From: Kocuria rosea subsp. polaris
GTDB taxonomy: Bacteria > Actinomycetota > Actinomycetes > Actinomycetales > Micrococcaceae
Length of the DNA: 64,000 nt
Direction of reading: 5' to 3'
Assembly (NCBI RefSeq): GCF_001483755.1
Contig: NZ_LQBK01000039.1
Span: 62,001 to 126,000 of the forward strand
Shown: positions 34,704 through 43,044 of the stretch, piece after piece
Layout: every line of letters begins with the position of its first letter
Numbering within the stretch: the stretch's first letter is position 1
Position numbers and translations under genes: made by a program
Notes under the pieces: generated by a model
Seen by the model: the letters and a program-made list of their open reading frames with translations, nothing else
Databases searched by the model: none
What the model was told of the DNA's origin: nothing

Positions 34704-34737
34704 ATATTCACATGAGCTCAGGGGGGTGTCAACACCC
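34704..34737 (-). promoter_or_regulatory. promoter of the DUF6421-like operon with overlapping palindrome
   Basis: On the minus strand TTGACA (34727-34732), 17 bases, GAATAT (34704-34709). The -35 box lies inside a perfect palindrome on the plus strand, GGGTGTCAACACCC (34724-34737), so a bound protein would block or aid polymerase. Confidence 0.6.
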
Positions 34738-34767
34738 TCGGCACGATCGGCTGATAGCGTTCAGCCC

Positions 34768-35223
34768 ATGGACGATCCCATGGACGTGCGACTGGCCACC
34801 GAGGTGTCCCACGACCCTCGTGCCACCCTGGCCCAGCTGTCCGAACGCGTGGGCCTCTCGGTCTCGGCCGTGCAGGCGCGCCTGCGCAAGCTCGAGAGCA
34901 GCGGCGTGATCACCGGCTACCAGGCGATCCTCGACCCCGAGGCCATCGGCAAGCCGCTCGCGGCCTTCATCGAGCTCACCCCGCTCGATCCCCGCCAGCC
35001 CGACAACGCCCCCGAGCTCCTGCAGTCGATCACGGCGATCGAGGCCTGCCACTCGGTGGCCGGGGACGCCGCCTACATGCTGTTCGTCCGGGTCGCCTCG
35101 CCGAAGGCGCTCGAGGCGCTCGTCAACGAGGTGCGCCACGTGGCCTCCGTCAACACCCGCACCACCGTGGTGCTGCAGTCCTTCTACGAGCACCGGCCGA
35201 TGCTCCCCGCCGCGGGGTCCTGA
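34768..35223 (+). CDS. Lrp/AsnC-family regulator
   Basis: A 151-residue regulator with an N-terminal helix-turn-helix (ATLAQLSERVGLSVSAVQAR, about residues 18-40) and a RAM ligand domain (LAAFIELTPLD, CHSVAGDAAYMLFVRVAS, VNTRTTVVLQSFYEHR). The ATG at 34768 has no ribosome site; TAGCGT eight bases upstream suggests a leaderless transcript. It is divergent from the DUF6421-SDR-aldolase operon and presumably senses an amino acid linked to it. Confidence 0.85.
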   Translation: MDDPMDVRLATEVSHDPRATLAQLSERVGLSVSAVQARLRKLESSGVITGYQAILDPEAIGKPLAAFIELTPLDPRQPDNAPELLQSITAIEACHSVAGDAAYMLFVRVASPKALEALVNEVRHVASVNTRTTVVLQSFYEHRPMLPAAGS

Positions 35224-35259
35224 CGCCGCAGGCGCGACCGCTGCGCGGGCGGGCATGGC

Positions 35260-35322
35260 AGAGCGGCGGCCGTCCGGCTCTCGCGTCGTCGAAGGACGCC
35301 AGGGCCGGACGGCCGCCGCTCT
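35260..35322. terminator. bidirectional terminator, 19-base stem
   Basis: Arms 35260-35278 and 35304-35322 are perfectly complementary over 19 bases with a 25-base loop. It separates the Lrp gene from the convergent FAH-fold gene and marks the left border of the aromatic island. Confidence 0.75.
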
Positions 35323-35349
35323 GTTCGAGCCTGTCCGCTGCTCCCGGTC

Positions 35350-36252
35350 TCAGCCGGCGTGCGCCAGGGAGTCGGCGCTCTGTGCGGCCGGCTCCGCGGC
35401 GGACTCGTCCACCACGGTGTTGCGCAGCACGCCCAGGCCGGTCACCTCGACCTCGACCTCGTCGCCCGCGTTCAGCAGTCCGTCCTCACCCCAGAACAGA
35501 CCGACTCCGCCGGGGGTGCCCGTGACGATGACGTCGCCGGGGCGCAGGCGGGTGAACCCGGTGACGTAGCTGATCAGCGTGGGGATGTCGAAGTACAGGT
35601 CGGCGACCGAGGCGTGCTGGCGGACCTCGCCGTTGACGCGGGTCTCGAGCGTCAGCTCGCGGACGTCGCCCACGTCCGAGGCCGGGACCAGGTAGGGGCC
35701 GAACGCGCCGGTGGCCGGGAAGTTCTTCCCGGGGATCCACTGGCTGGCGGCCTTCTGCCAGTCGCGCACCGAGAAGTCGTTGTAGTTGGCGTACCCGGCG
35801 ACGTGGTCGAAGGCGTCCTCCGGGGCCACGTGCCACGCCTCCTTCCCGATCACCAGGGCCATCTCGCCCTCGTAGTCGAACTTCCCGGTGGAGGCGGGCT
35901 TGACCGCCGGCGCGAGGTGGCCCATCTGCGTGTCCGGGAACCGGGTGAAGACCGTCGGTGCCGTCTGGCCCGTCTTGCCGGACTCCTCCTGATGGGTCCG
36001 GTAGTTGACGCCGATGCAGATGATCTTCCCGGGCTCGGTCAGGCAGGGCAGGAACGTGACGTCCTCCTCGGCGTGCGTGGGGGCGCCCTCCAGATCGGCG
36101 GGGGTGAGCCGGCCGAAGAGTCCCTCGACCACTGCCGCGTGGAGCGAGGGGGCCAGGGCCTTGCCGGAGGGGCCGAGGTCGTGCACGGCGCCTCGGGCGG
36201 CCACGCCCCAGGTGGCGCTGCCGTTCGGGGCCGAAAAGCTGACGTAGTTCAC
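35350..36252 (-). CDS. fumarylacetoacetate hydrolase-family protein
   Basis: A 300-residue FAH-fold enzyme, usually a hydrolase, isomerase or decarboxylase acting late in aromatic ring degradation. The metal site is visible as GKFDYEGEMALVIGKEAW, with GVNYRTHQEESG and DVIVTGTPGGVGLFWGEDG. The GTG at 36252 has GGGAGA. It is divergent from the LLM monooxygenase and lies at the left end of the aromatic island. It could hydrolyse an acylpyruvate or hydroxy-dienoate released by the extradiol dioxygenase at 42021. Confidence 0.85.
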   Translation of the reverse strand: MNYVSFSAPNGSATWGVAARGAVHDLGPSGKALAPSLHAAVVEGLFGRLTPADLEGAPTHAEEDVTFLPCLTEPGKIICIGVNYRTHQEESGKTGQTAPTVFTRFPDTQMGHLAPAVKPASTGKFDYEGEMALVIGKEAWHVAPEDAFDHVAGYANYNDFSVRDWQKAASQWIPGKNFPATGAFGPYLVPASDVGDVRELTLETRVNGEVRQHASVADLYFDIPTLISYVTGFTRLRPGDVIVTGTPGGVGLFWGEDGLLNAGDEVEVEVTGLGVLRNTVVDESAAEPAAQSADSLAHAG

Positions 36253-36335
36253 AGAGTTCTCCCATCGAGTCGGGTGGCGTGCGTCCTCGCACCGTCCTCG
36301 GGAAGGGCGTGGTGCCGCGCGGTGACGTGGGTCTC

Positions 36336-36365
36336 ACGCTAACCAGGCCGGCGCATATTTGGCAA
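36336..36365 (-). promoter_or_regulatory. candidate promoter of the FAH-family gene
   Basis: Minus strand TTGCCA (36360-36365), 18 bases, TAGCGT (36336-36341), about 84 bases upstream of the start codon. Confidence 0.45.
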
Positions 36366-36517
36366 GCAGAAAATATTCTCAGTTCGATTGTGCGCGAAAG
36401 CTGGAAAAATGTCGTCCGGTGGGACATGCTGTGTGATGACGATCTCAGTAGCCCCGCGCCACTCCGTTCCCGCTCGACGCCGGGACGGGTTCGACTCTTT
36501 GGAAAGGACGAGCGCTG

Positions 36518-37849
36518 ATGAGCACTTCCAAGCCGGCCCAGCACATGATTCTGACGACCTTCATGCTCCCTGCGGGGTACCACAAGGACAGCTGGCGCAT
36601 GGACGGCAGCAGGGCGGAGGAGCTGGGCAACCTCGACTTCGTCCTCGAACTCACCCAGATGGCCGAGGCGGCGAAGCTGGACGCCGTCTTCTTCGGGGAC
36701 GTGGTGCACGCCAACACGCTGCTGCGCGGGGACATCAAGATGAACGGCTTCTACGAGCCGGTCACGGTGCTGTCGGCGCTCGCCGCGCGGACGAAGCACA
36801 TCGGTCTGGTGGGCACGATCTCCACCTCGTTCTCGGAGCCCTACAACGTGGCCCGGCAGCTCTGCGGCCTCGACCACATGTCGGGCGGCCGTGCCGGCTG
36901 GAACATCGTGACCTCCTCCGACGGCTTCCAGAACTACGGGATCGAGGAGGCGCCGGATCCCGCGACCCGCTACCGCCGGGCCACCGAGTTCGTCGACGTG
37001 GTGCAACGCCTCTGGGACTCCTGGGACGACGGTGCGGTGATCGTGGACCGCGGCTCCGGGGAGTACCTCGACCGGCACCGCCTGCACCCGATCGACCACG
37101 AAGGGGAGTTCTTCCGCGTCCAGGGGCCGCTGAACATGCCCACCAGCCCGCAGCGGCACCCCGTGCTCGCGCAGGCAGGGTCTTCCGGCCCCGGCATGGA
37201 CCTGGGCTCCTCGGTCGGCGACATGATCTACACCGCGCAGCCCGACAAGGGGCGCTCGATCGAGTTCTACGCCGCGTTCAAGCAGATGGCCAAGGACAAG
37301 GGGCGCAACCCGGACCACGTCAAGATCGTCCCGGGCATCCTGCCGATCATCGGTGACACCGAGGCGGAGGCCCGCGAGCTCGCCGACGAGCTGGGCCGCC
37401 ACGTGCACCTGGAGAACGGACGGGCGCAGGTCGGTGCCGACCTGCGCATGGACCTGTCCGAGCTGGACTACGACGAGCGCATCCCGGCGGAGTGGTTCCG
37501 CGACGACGACGCCTACGGCAGCCGCTACAAGATCTACCGGACGAAGTCCGTGGAGATGGGGATGACCCTGCGCGAGCTGATCGTGGACCTCGCCCGTTCC
37601 ACCGGCCACCAGTGGATGGCGGGGACTCCCTCCCAGGTCGCCGACCGGATGGTCGACTGGTTCGAGTCCAAGGCCTGTGACGGCTTCAACCTGAACTCGC
37701 CCTTCAACCCGGGCGGCTTCCGGCTGATCTGCGACAAGCTCGTCCCCGAGCTGCAGGACCGCGGGTACTTCCGTGCCGAGTACGAGGGCGCCACGTTCCG
37801 GGAGAACCTGGGCCTGCCCGAGGTCTCCACGTCGCTCCTGCCGGCCTGA
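36518..37849 (+). CDS. LLM-class flavin-dependent monooxygenase (NtaA/SnaA/DszA-like)
   Basis: A 443-residue FMNH2-dependent monooxygenase with the bacterial luciferase TIM barrel. It shows TTFMLPAGYHKDSWR, LVGTISTSFSEPYNVARQLC, DHMSGGRAGWNIVTSSDG and QAGSSGPGMDLGSS, all typical of the nitrilotriacetate/DBT-sulfone monooxygenase group. It needs reduced flavin from a separate reductase; the one at 56896 is the only candidate in the window. The ATG has GGAAAGGA. The oxidase gene follows after 112 bases. Substrate unknown. Confidence 0.85.
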   Translation: MSTSKPAQHMILTTFMLPAGYHKDSWRMDGSRAEELGNLDFVLELTQMAEAAKLDAVFFGDVVHANTLLRGDIKMNGFYEPVTVLSALAARTKHIGLVGTISTSFSEPYNVARQLCGLDHMSGGRAGWNIVTSSDGFQNYGIEEAPDPATRYRRATEFVDVVQRLWDSWDDGAVIVDRGSGEYLDRHRLHPIDHEGEFFRVQGPLNMPTSPQRHPVLAQAGSSGPGMDLGSSVGDMIYTAQPDKGRSIEFYAAFKQMAKDKGRNPDHVKIVPGILPIIGDTEAEARELADELGRHVHLENGRAQVGADLRMDLSELDYDERIPAEWFRDDDAYGSRYKIYRTKSVEMGMTLRELIVDLARSTGHQWMAGTPSQVADRMVDWFESKACDGFNLNSPFNPGGFRLICDKLVPELQDRGYFRAEYEGATFRENLGLPEVSTSLLPA

Positions 37850-37961
37850 GGGCTGCTGCCCGGCCGGTGCGGCGCAGCCGCACCACGCACCCGGACCTGC
37901 CCGCTGCGGAGCCCGGCCGACGCAGTCCCGGCCCGTCCACCAAGCTGAGAGAGGTATGACA

Positions 37962-39548
37962 ATGACTGAACTGTCCGTGGGGCGCGGCCTCGACGTCGAG
38001 ACCGCGCGGGAGGACTTCCTGCGCCGGGCCGAGAGCATCGTCGGGGCCGAGCACGTGATCCGCCCGGAGGTCGAGGAGGGCTACCGCGACCCCTATCCGC
38101 TGCAGCCCGGCCGGTCGCCCTGGCCCGGGGTGCGCCCCGCGAACACTGCAGAGGTGCAGGCCCTGGTCCGGCTCGCCAACGAGACCGGAACCCCGCTGTG
38201 GACGTTCTCCTGTGGCAAGAACCTCGGGTACGGCGGGCCGGAACCGCGGGACCGGAGCACGGTCGCCCTCGATCTGGGGCGCATGAACCGCATTCTCGAG
38301 GTGGACGACCGGCTGTGCTACGCCGTCATCGAGCCCGGGGTGACGTTCTTCGACCTGTTCGAGCACATCCAGGAGCGCGGACTGAAGGTCTGGCTCTCCG
38401 TCCCGGCGCTGGGCTGGGGCTCCGTCCTGGGCAATGCGCTCGACCGCGGCTACGGCATGACCCCGCTGGGGGACCACGCCAAGCAGATCTGCGGCATGGA
38501 GGTCGTGCTGCCGGACGGCGAACTCCTGCGGACCGGGATGGGCGCGATGGACGGGACCGATCTGGGACCGATCTTCCAGGGCGGCTTCGGGCCCACGCTC
38601 GACGGGCTGTTCACCCAGTCCAACCTGGGGGTCGTGACGAGCATCGGGCTCTGGCTGATGCCGTGGCCGGAGGTCTATGTCAACGGTGACGTCACCGTCG
38701 AGCGGGAGGAGGACCTGCCGAAGCTCATCGACGTCCTCACCCAGCTGCGGCGCGAGGACGTCATCCAGAACAACGCGCTGTGCGGCAACGTGGTGCGGGC
38801 GGTGACCATGAACGGCCCGCGGTCCCGGTGGTACCAGGGGGAGGGGTCCATCCCGCCCGAGCGCCTCGAGGAGATCCGCCAGGAGCTGGGCATCGGCCAG
38901 TGGAACGCGAAGTTCGGCATCTACGGGGACAAGGGCCTGGCCGAGCGCCGCCTGGAGATCATCCGGGAGCGGTTCGCGGACCTGGAGGGCTTCACGGTCA
39001 ACGCACGGCTCTACGAAGGGTCCGAGGGCGCGCGCGTCGCCTACGCGGACATCGCCGACCAGGACCGCACCCAGATGGCCGGCGTGCCCACGCTCAAGCC
39101 CCTGGGCACGATCAACTACATGGCCGAGAACGGCGGGCACATCGATGCCGCCCCGATCCTGCCGGCCCGCGGGGAAGAGGTCTGGGACTTCTACCAGGAG
39201 GTCAAGGACCTGTACACCGAGTACGGCTTCGACCTGTACATCGGCTACCACCTGTATCCCCGGCACATGGTGCACGTCACCATGATCTACTTCGAGAACG
39301 ACAACGAGGAGATGCTCGGCCGCGCCCGGGAGCTGTACGGCCGGCTGCTGGACGCCGCCCGTCGCCGCGGGTACGCGCCCTACCGCAGCCATGTGGACTA
39401 CATGGACCGCATCGCCGAGGGGTTCGACTTCAACCACCATGCCGTCCGGCGCTTCCAGGAGCGGCTGAAGGACGCCGTGGATCCCGCCGGCATCCTGGCC
39501 CCGGGCAAGCAGGGGGTCTGGCCCGCGCGGTACCGCGACGGCGGCTGA
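37962..39548 (+). CDS. vanillyl-alcohol/eugenol oxidase-type FAD oxidase
   Basis: A 528-residue flavoenzyme that oxidises or hydroxylates the benzylic carbon of 4-alkylphenols, eugenol or vanillyl alcohol. FAD-binding sequence includes WTFSCGKNLGYGGPEPRD and GSVLGNALDRGYGMTPLGDH. Residues expected to bind the phenolate are Y90, Y474 and R475. H393 (in AENGGHIDAAP) aligns with the covalent FAD histidine of VAO and eugenol oxidase, while p-cresol methylhydroxylase uses Tyr. No cytochrome subunit gene is near, so it is probably an oxidase. Length matches eugenol oxidase. ATG at 37962 is preferred over 37956 because GAGAGG is seven bases before it. Confidence 0.85.
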   Translation: MTELSVGRGLDVETAREDFLRRAESIVGAEHVIRPEVEEGYRDPYPLQPGRSPWPGVRPANTAEVQALVRLANETGTPLWTFSCGKNLGYGGPEPRDRSTVALDLGRMNRILEVDDRLCYAVIEPGVTFFDLFEHIQERGLKVWLSVPALGWGSVLGNALDRGYGMTPLGDHAKQICGMEVVLPDGELLRTGMGAMDGTDLGPIFQGGFGPTLDGLFTQSNLGVVTSIGLWLMPWPEVYVNGDVTVEREEDLPKLIDVLTQLRREDVIQNNALCGNVVRAVTMNGPRSRWYQGEGSIPPERLEEIRQELGIGQWNAKFGIYGDKGLAERRLEIIRERFADLEGFTVNARLYEGSEGARVAYADIADQDRTQMAGVPTLKPLGTINYMAENGGHIDAAPILPARGEEVWDFYQEVKDLYTEYGFDLYIGYHLYPRHMVHVTMIYFENDNEEMLGRARELYGRLLDAARRRGYAPYRSHVDYMDRIAEGFDFNHHAVRRFQERLKDAVDPAGILAPGKQGVWPARYRDGG

Positions 39549-39555
39549 GGCCGCC

Positions 39556-39598
39556 GGGCCTGCCGGCGGACGGTCCTCAAACCGACGCCGGCAGGCCC
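39556..39598. terminator. bidirectional terminator, 13-base stem
   Basis: Arms 39556-39568 and 39586-39598 are perfectly complementary with a 17-base loop, between the convergent oxidase and GntR genes. The right arm overlaps the last codons of the GntR gene. Confidence 0.65.
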
Positions 39599-40266
39599 AC
39601 CTCCACGCCGAGCGTGGCGATCGCCTCCAAGGTGCCCCGGTAGTGGTCGGCCAGCAGGCTCGAGGCGGCCTCCGCGTCACGGGCCAGGGCGGCGTCGAGA
39701 ATGGCCTGGTGCTCGGCGGACAGGTCCCGCCCGGTCCAGTTCGTCGCAGAGGTCGCCCAGCAGTTGTAGAGCTGCGCCAGGTCGGACAGCGTGTTCGTCA
39801 GGTCGACCAGCGCCGGGATGCCGCAGGCGGCGAGCAGCTGGGCGTGGAACGCCTGGTGTGCGGCGGCCCACTCGGCGGTCAGCCGGTTGTCCTCGTCCCG
39901 GCTGGGTGTGCGCTCCATCGTGTGGTGCGCGGCCATGAGCTCGCCCTCCCACGCCAGGTCGCCGCGCTCGATGGCCAGGGTGACCCCGAACTGCTCGTTG
40001 ACGCACCGCAGCTCGGTGATGTCCCGCAGCTCGTCCAGGGACAGGGTGGGCACGAAGAAGCCGCGGTTGGGGCGCAGGACCACCAGCCGCTCGCCCGCCA
40101 GGCGCGTGAGCGCCTCCCGGACGACCGTGGAGGACGTGTTGAACTGCTCCGAGATCTGGTTCAGCTGCAGGCGGTCGCCCGGCGCCCACTGTCCGCTGAG
40201 CATGTTGATGCGCAGCTCGTCGCGGATGTGCTTGGAGAGCGTTTCTGCGTCTGTCCGTTTGGCCAT
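39577..40266 (-). CDS. GntR-family (FCD) regulator of the aromatic island
   Basis: A 229-residue regulator with an N-terminal winged helix (LSGQWAPGDRLQLNQIS, TSSTVVREALTRLAGE, LRPNRGFFVP) and an FCD domain with metal/ligand residues such as EWAAAHQAFHAQLLAACG. It is divergent from the HpaB-type hydroxylase gene and convergent with the oxidase gene. It probably represses the ring-hydroxylation and cleavage genes until an aromatic substrate or product binds. The start lies six bases after a TAGACT box, so its transcript may be leaderless. Confidence 0.85.
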   Translation of the reverse strand: MAKRTDAETLSKHIRDELRINMLSGQWAPGDRLQLNQISEQFNTSSTVVREALTRLAGERLVVLRPNRGFFVPTLSLDELRDITELRCVNEQFGVTLAIERGDLAWEGELMAAHHTMERTPSRDEDNRLTAEWAAAHQAFHAQLLAACGIPALVDLTNTLSDLAQLYNCWATSATNWTGRDLSAEHQAILDAALARDAEAASSLLADHYRGTLEAIATLGVEVGLPASV

Positions 40267-40272
40267 GCGATC

Positions 40273-40278
40273 AGTCTA
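40273..40278 (-). promoter_or_regulatory. -10 box of the GntR gene
   Basis: TAGACT on the minus strand, six bases before the ATG at 40266. The same CGTAGACT string forms the -10 of the divergent hydroxylase promoter. Confidence 0.5.
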
Positions 40279-40385
40279 CGTTCTGCGTCGATCATGTACA
40301 CCGTGGGTGAGAAACGATCCGTCAGCTGGATCTTCAGGTTTTGCATTCTTCCGCTGGAACATCTCTTGTGAGCTTCTCGCGACTA

Positions 40386-40414
40386 TTGCGTGCATCACAA
40401 CCTCATCGTAGACT
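40386..40414 (+). promoter_or_regulatory. promoter of the hydroxylase-dioxygenase operon
   Basis: TTGCGT (40386-40391), 17 bases, TAGACT (40409-40414). An AT-rich stretch with AAAATATTTT follows at about 40424 and could be an operator downstream of the start site. Confidence 0.55.
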
Positions 40415-40473
40415 CGGCGCAGAGAAAATATTTTGTAGATCAAAATGCACCACAGCGAACCATGGGAGACGAG

Positions 40474-41955
40474 ATGACTGCCAGGACTGGAGTCCAGTAC
40501 AAGGCCGGCCTGAACGACGGCCGCGAGGTGTGGCTGGGCGACGAACAGATCGACATCACCACCCACCCCGCGCTGGCGCGGTCCATCGAGGGGATGGCCG
40601 GCTACTTCGACTACCAGCACGACCATGCCGAGGACGTCCTCATGCCGGCCCCGGACGGGGGGCAGATGAACGTCTCCCACCTGCTGCCGCGCAGCGCGGA
40701 GGACATCGAGCGCCGGCACGTGGCCTTCGACCGTCTCGCCCGCTACTCCGTCGGCATGCTGGGACGCACCCCGGACTACGTGAACGTGGTGCTGGCCGGC
40801 CACGTCGCTCGTCGCGACATCTTCGAGCAGTACGGCGACCCCGTCTTCCACGACCGCCTGGCGGCCTACCAGCGCGAGGTCATCGACGGCGACCTGGCGC
40901 TGACCCACACCATCGTGCACGCGGCCATCGACAAGTCGACCGGCGAGTTCGAGGGCGTCAACGAGGACCTGACTCTGCGCGTGGTCGACCGGACCGTCGA
41001 CGGCCTCGTGGTGCGCGGCGCCAAGATGCTCGCGACCCTCGGCCCGATCGCCGACGAGCTCTACGTGTACCCAGCCACCCCGATCCGCCCGGGGGACGAG
41101 GCCCACGCCGTCTCCTTCGCGATCCCGGTCAGCACCCCCGGGGTGGTCTCGGTGTGCCGGGATCCCTACGTGGTCGACATGGAGGTCGTGGACCGGCCGT
41201 TCTCGGCCCGTTTCGACGAGCAGGACGCCGTCGTCATCTTCGAGGACGTCCTGGTGCCCTGGCACCGGGTCTTCATCGACGGCAACCTCGACGTCTACAA
41301 CCGGCTCAACGGGGGCACCGCCACCGGCAACACCCAGCAGCAGACCGCCGTCCGGGCCTGCGTGAAGCTGGAGTTCGCCTACGACCTGTGCGTGCAGATG
41401 GCCAAGGCCACCGGCACGGACAGCAAGCCCGAGACGGCCGCGCTGCTGGGCGAGATCTACTCCTACCTGCGCATCGCCCGGGCCGTGGTCCACTCCGCCG
41501 AGGTGAAGTCCTCGGACTGGGGCGGGGGTGCCTGGTTCTGCCACGACGACATCTCGTCCCTGCGCACCATGATGCCGATCTGGATGGCGCGGGTGAACGA
41601 CATCATCAAGACCCTGGGCTCGCACAACCTGCTGGCCACGCCGACCGCGGCGGCCTTCGACCACCCCCGGCTGGGGCCGCTGGTGGAGAAGTACCTGCCG
41701 GGAGCCCAGGGCATCTCCGCCCAGGAGCGGGCGCGGATCTTCCGCACCGCGTGGGACTTCGCCGGGTCCGCGCTGGGATCGCGCAACGAGCTGTACGAGC
41801 GCTTCTACCTCGGCTCGGTGGGGCGGGCTCGGGGGCTCGACCACCGCAAGGCCCAGGCCAAGGGGGAGACCGGTGCGTACCGCGCGCTGTTCGAGGAAGC
41901 CGGCATCCCCGAGGCCGGCTCGGCCGTGCCGCAGCCGGTCGCCGTCGCCAACTGA
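40474..41955 (+). CDS. HpaB-family phenol 3-hydroxylase, oxygenase component
   Basis: A 493-residue FADH2-dependent monooxygenase that adds an ortho hydroxyl to a 4-substituted phenol to give a catechol. The HpaB signature is clear: RRHVAFDRLARYSVGMLGRT then PDYVN (about residues 80-104), FEDVLVPWHRVFI and the C-terminal GSRNELYERFYLG. The ATG at 40474 has GGGAG and is preferred to upstream in-frame starts. The extradiol dioxygenase follows after 65 bases. This pair is like the alkylphenol hydroxylase/alkylcatechol dioxygenase described for Rhodococcus (aphA/aphC). Its reductase is probably the fusion protein at 56896. Confidence 0.85.
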   Translation: MTARTGVQYKAGLNDGREVWLGDEQIDITTHPALARSIEGMAGYFDYQHDHAEDVLMPAPDGGQMNVSHLLPRSAEDIERRHVAFDRLARYSVGMLGRTPDYVNVVLAGHVARRDIFEQYGDPVFHDRLAAYQREVIDGDLALTHTIVHAAIDKSTGEFEGVNEDLTLRVVDRTVDGLVVRGAKMLATLGPIADELYVYPATPIRPGDEAHAVSFAIPVSTPGVVSVCRDPYVVDMEVVDRPFSARFDEQDAVVIFEDVLVPWHRVFIDGNLDVYNRLNGGTATGNTQQQTAVRACVKLEFAYDLCVQMAKATGTDSKPETAALLGEIYSYLRIARAVVHSAEVKSSDWGGGAWFCHDDISSLRTMMPIWMARVNDIIKTLGSHNLLATPTAAAFDHPRLGPLVEKYLPGAQGISAQERARIFRTAWDFAGSALGSRNELYERFYLGSVGRARGLDHRKAQAKGETGAYRALFEEAGIPEAGSAVPQPVAVAN

Positions 41956-42020
41956 ACCCAGCGGACCGGACCGGTGGGCCACGGGGCGCCACCGGCCACG
42001 AGAGGAATGAGGAAGCAGAT

Positions 42021-42905
42021 ATGTCCTGGGGACTGATCAGCGAGATGGGGCACGTGGGCATCCAGACCACCGACCTCGACGCCTCCGTCTGGGATGCGAC
42101 GCAGCTGCTCGGGCTGCGCGTCACCGAGCGGGCGGGCGATGCCGTGTACCTGGCCGCCGGTGAGGTGCACCACGAACTCGTCTACCGGGAGTCGGACGTC
42201 AACGGCGTGGACTCCCTCGGGCTGGTGGCCCGCGACGGCGACGCCCTGAAGACCATCCGCCGCCGGGTCCAGGACGAGAACCTCGAGGTCCTGTCCGAGC
42301 TTCCCCGCACCGCCGGGGTGGAGGACGGCTTCAGCTTCGTCGGCCCCGAGGGGTACGTCTTCGAGATCACCGTCGGCCGGCAGACGGATGTGGCCGCGCA
42401 GAAGGGGTTCGGGCCGGACCGCTACGGTCACATCAACTTCCACCCCCGCAGCTCGCGCTCCATGATGCAGTTCCTGCAGCGCGTCCTGGACTTCCGCCTC
42501 TCCGACGTGATCGGTGACGACTACGCCTACTTCATGCGGTGCAATCCGGACCACCACGGGATTGCCCTGCTCCCCGGCAAGGGCACGTTCCACCACCACG
42601 CGTGGCAGACGCAGTCCGTGGCGGACCTGGCCAAGCTGGGGGACCGGCTGAACAAGGTCGGCCGGGACCTCATCTGGGGCCCCGTGCGCCATGGTGCAGG
42701 TCACAACATCGCCGCATACTATGTCGAGCATTCGGGGGCGGTCGTGGAGCTGTACACGGATCTGGAGCAGATCTACGACGACAACCGGGAGCCGATCGTC
42801 TGGGGCGCCGAGGACAACTGGTGGAACATGTGGAGCGACTACCGTCCGCTGGACTTCCGCGACTTCGGCATTCCTCCTGTGGTGCGCCGCCTCACCTCGG
42901 CCTGA
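42021..42905 (+). CDS. type I extradiol (catechol 2,3-) dioxygenase, VOC family
   Basis: A 294-residue Fe(II) ring-cleavage dioxygenase made of two VOC modules. The iron ligands are suggested by H137 in RYGHINFHP, one of H191-H193 in TFHHHAWQTQ and E243 in GAVVELYTD. A conserved second-shell His lies in CNPDHHGIALLPG. It would open a catechol ring meta to give a hydroxymuconic semialdehyde-type product. The ATG has a GAGGAAG site. It lies between the hydroxylase and an MHS transporter, so the three genes form a substrate uptake, hydroxylation and cleavage unit. Confidence 0.87.
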   Translation: MSWGLISEMGHVGIQTTDLDASVWDATQLLGLRVTERAGDAVYLAAGEVHHELVYRESDVNGVDSLGLVARDGDALKTIRRRVQDENLEVLSELPRTAGVEDGFSFVGPEGYVFEITVGRQTDVAAQKGFGPDRYGHINFHPRSSRSMMQFLQRVLDFRLSDVIGDDYAYFMRCNPDHHGIALLPGKGTFHHHAWQTQSVADLAKLGDRLNKVGRDLIWGPVRHGAGHNIAAYYVEHSGAVVELYTDLEQIYDDNREPIVWGAEDNWWNMWSDYRPLDFRDFGIPPVVRRLTSA

Positions 42906-43044
42906 CCCGTCCTGACAACGGTGCTCCCGACGACGTGAAGCACCCCTCATATCAGCCAGCCGTCATCGTCCCTGCCGGACCTCCCGGTCCGACGGTTGCG
43001 GCGTGCAAGCCCCGGTGTCCCTGGCACCCGGAAGTTGGAGCACC

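Noticed and set aside
40273-40414. AGTCTACG and CGTAGACT as two halves of a long inverted operator
   Set aside because: Each copy is the TAGACT -10 box of one of two divergent promoters with sensible spacing; the symmetry follows from that.
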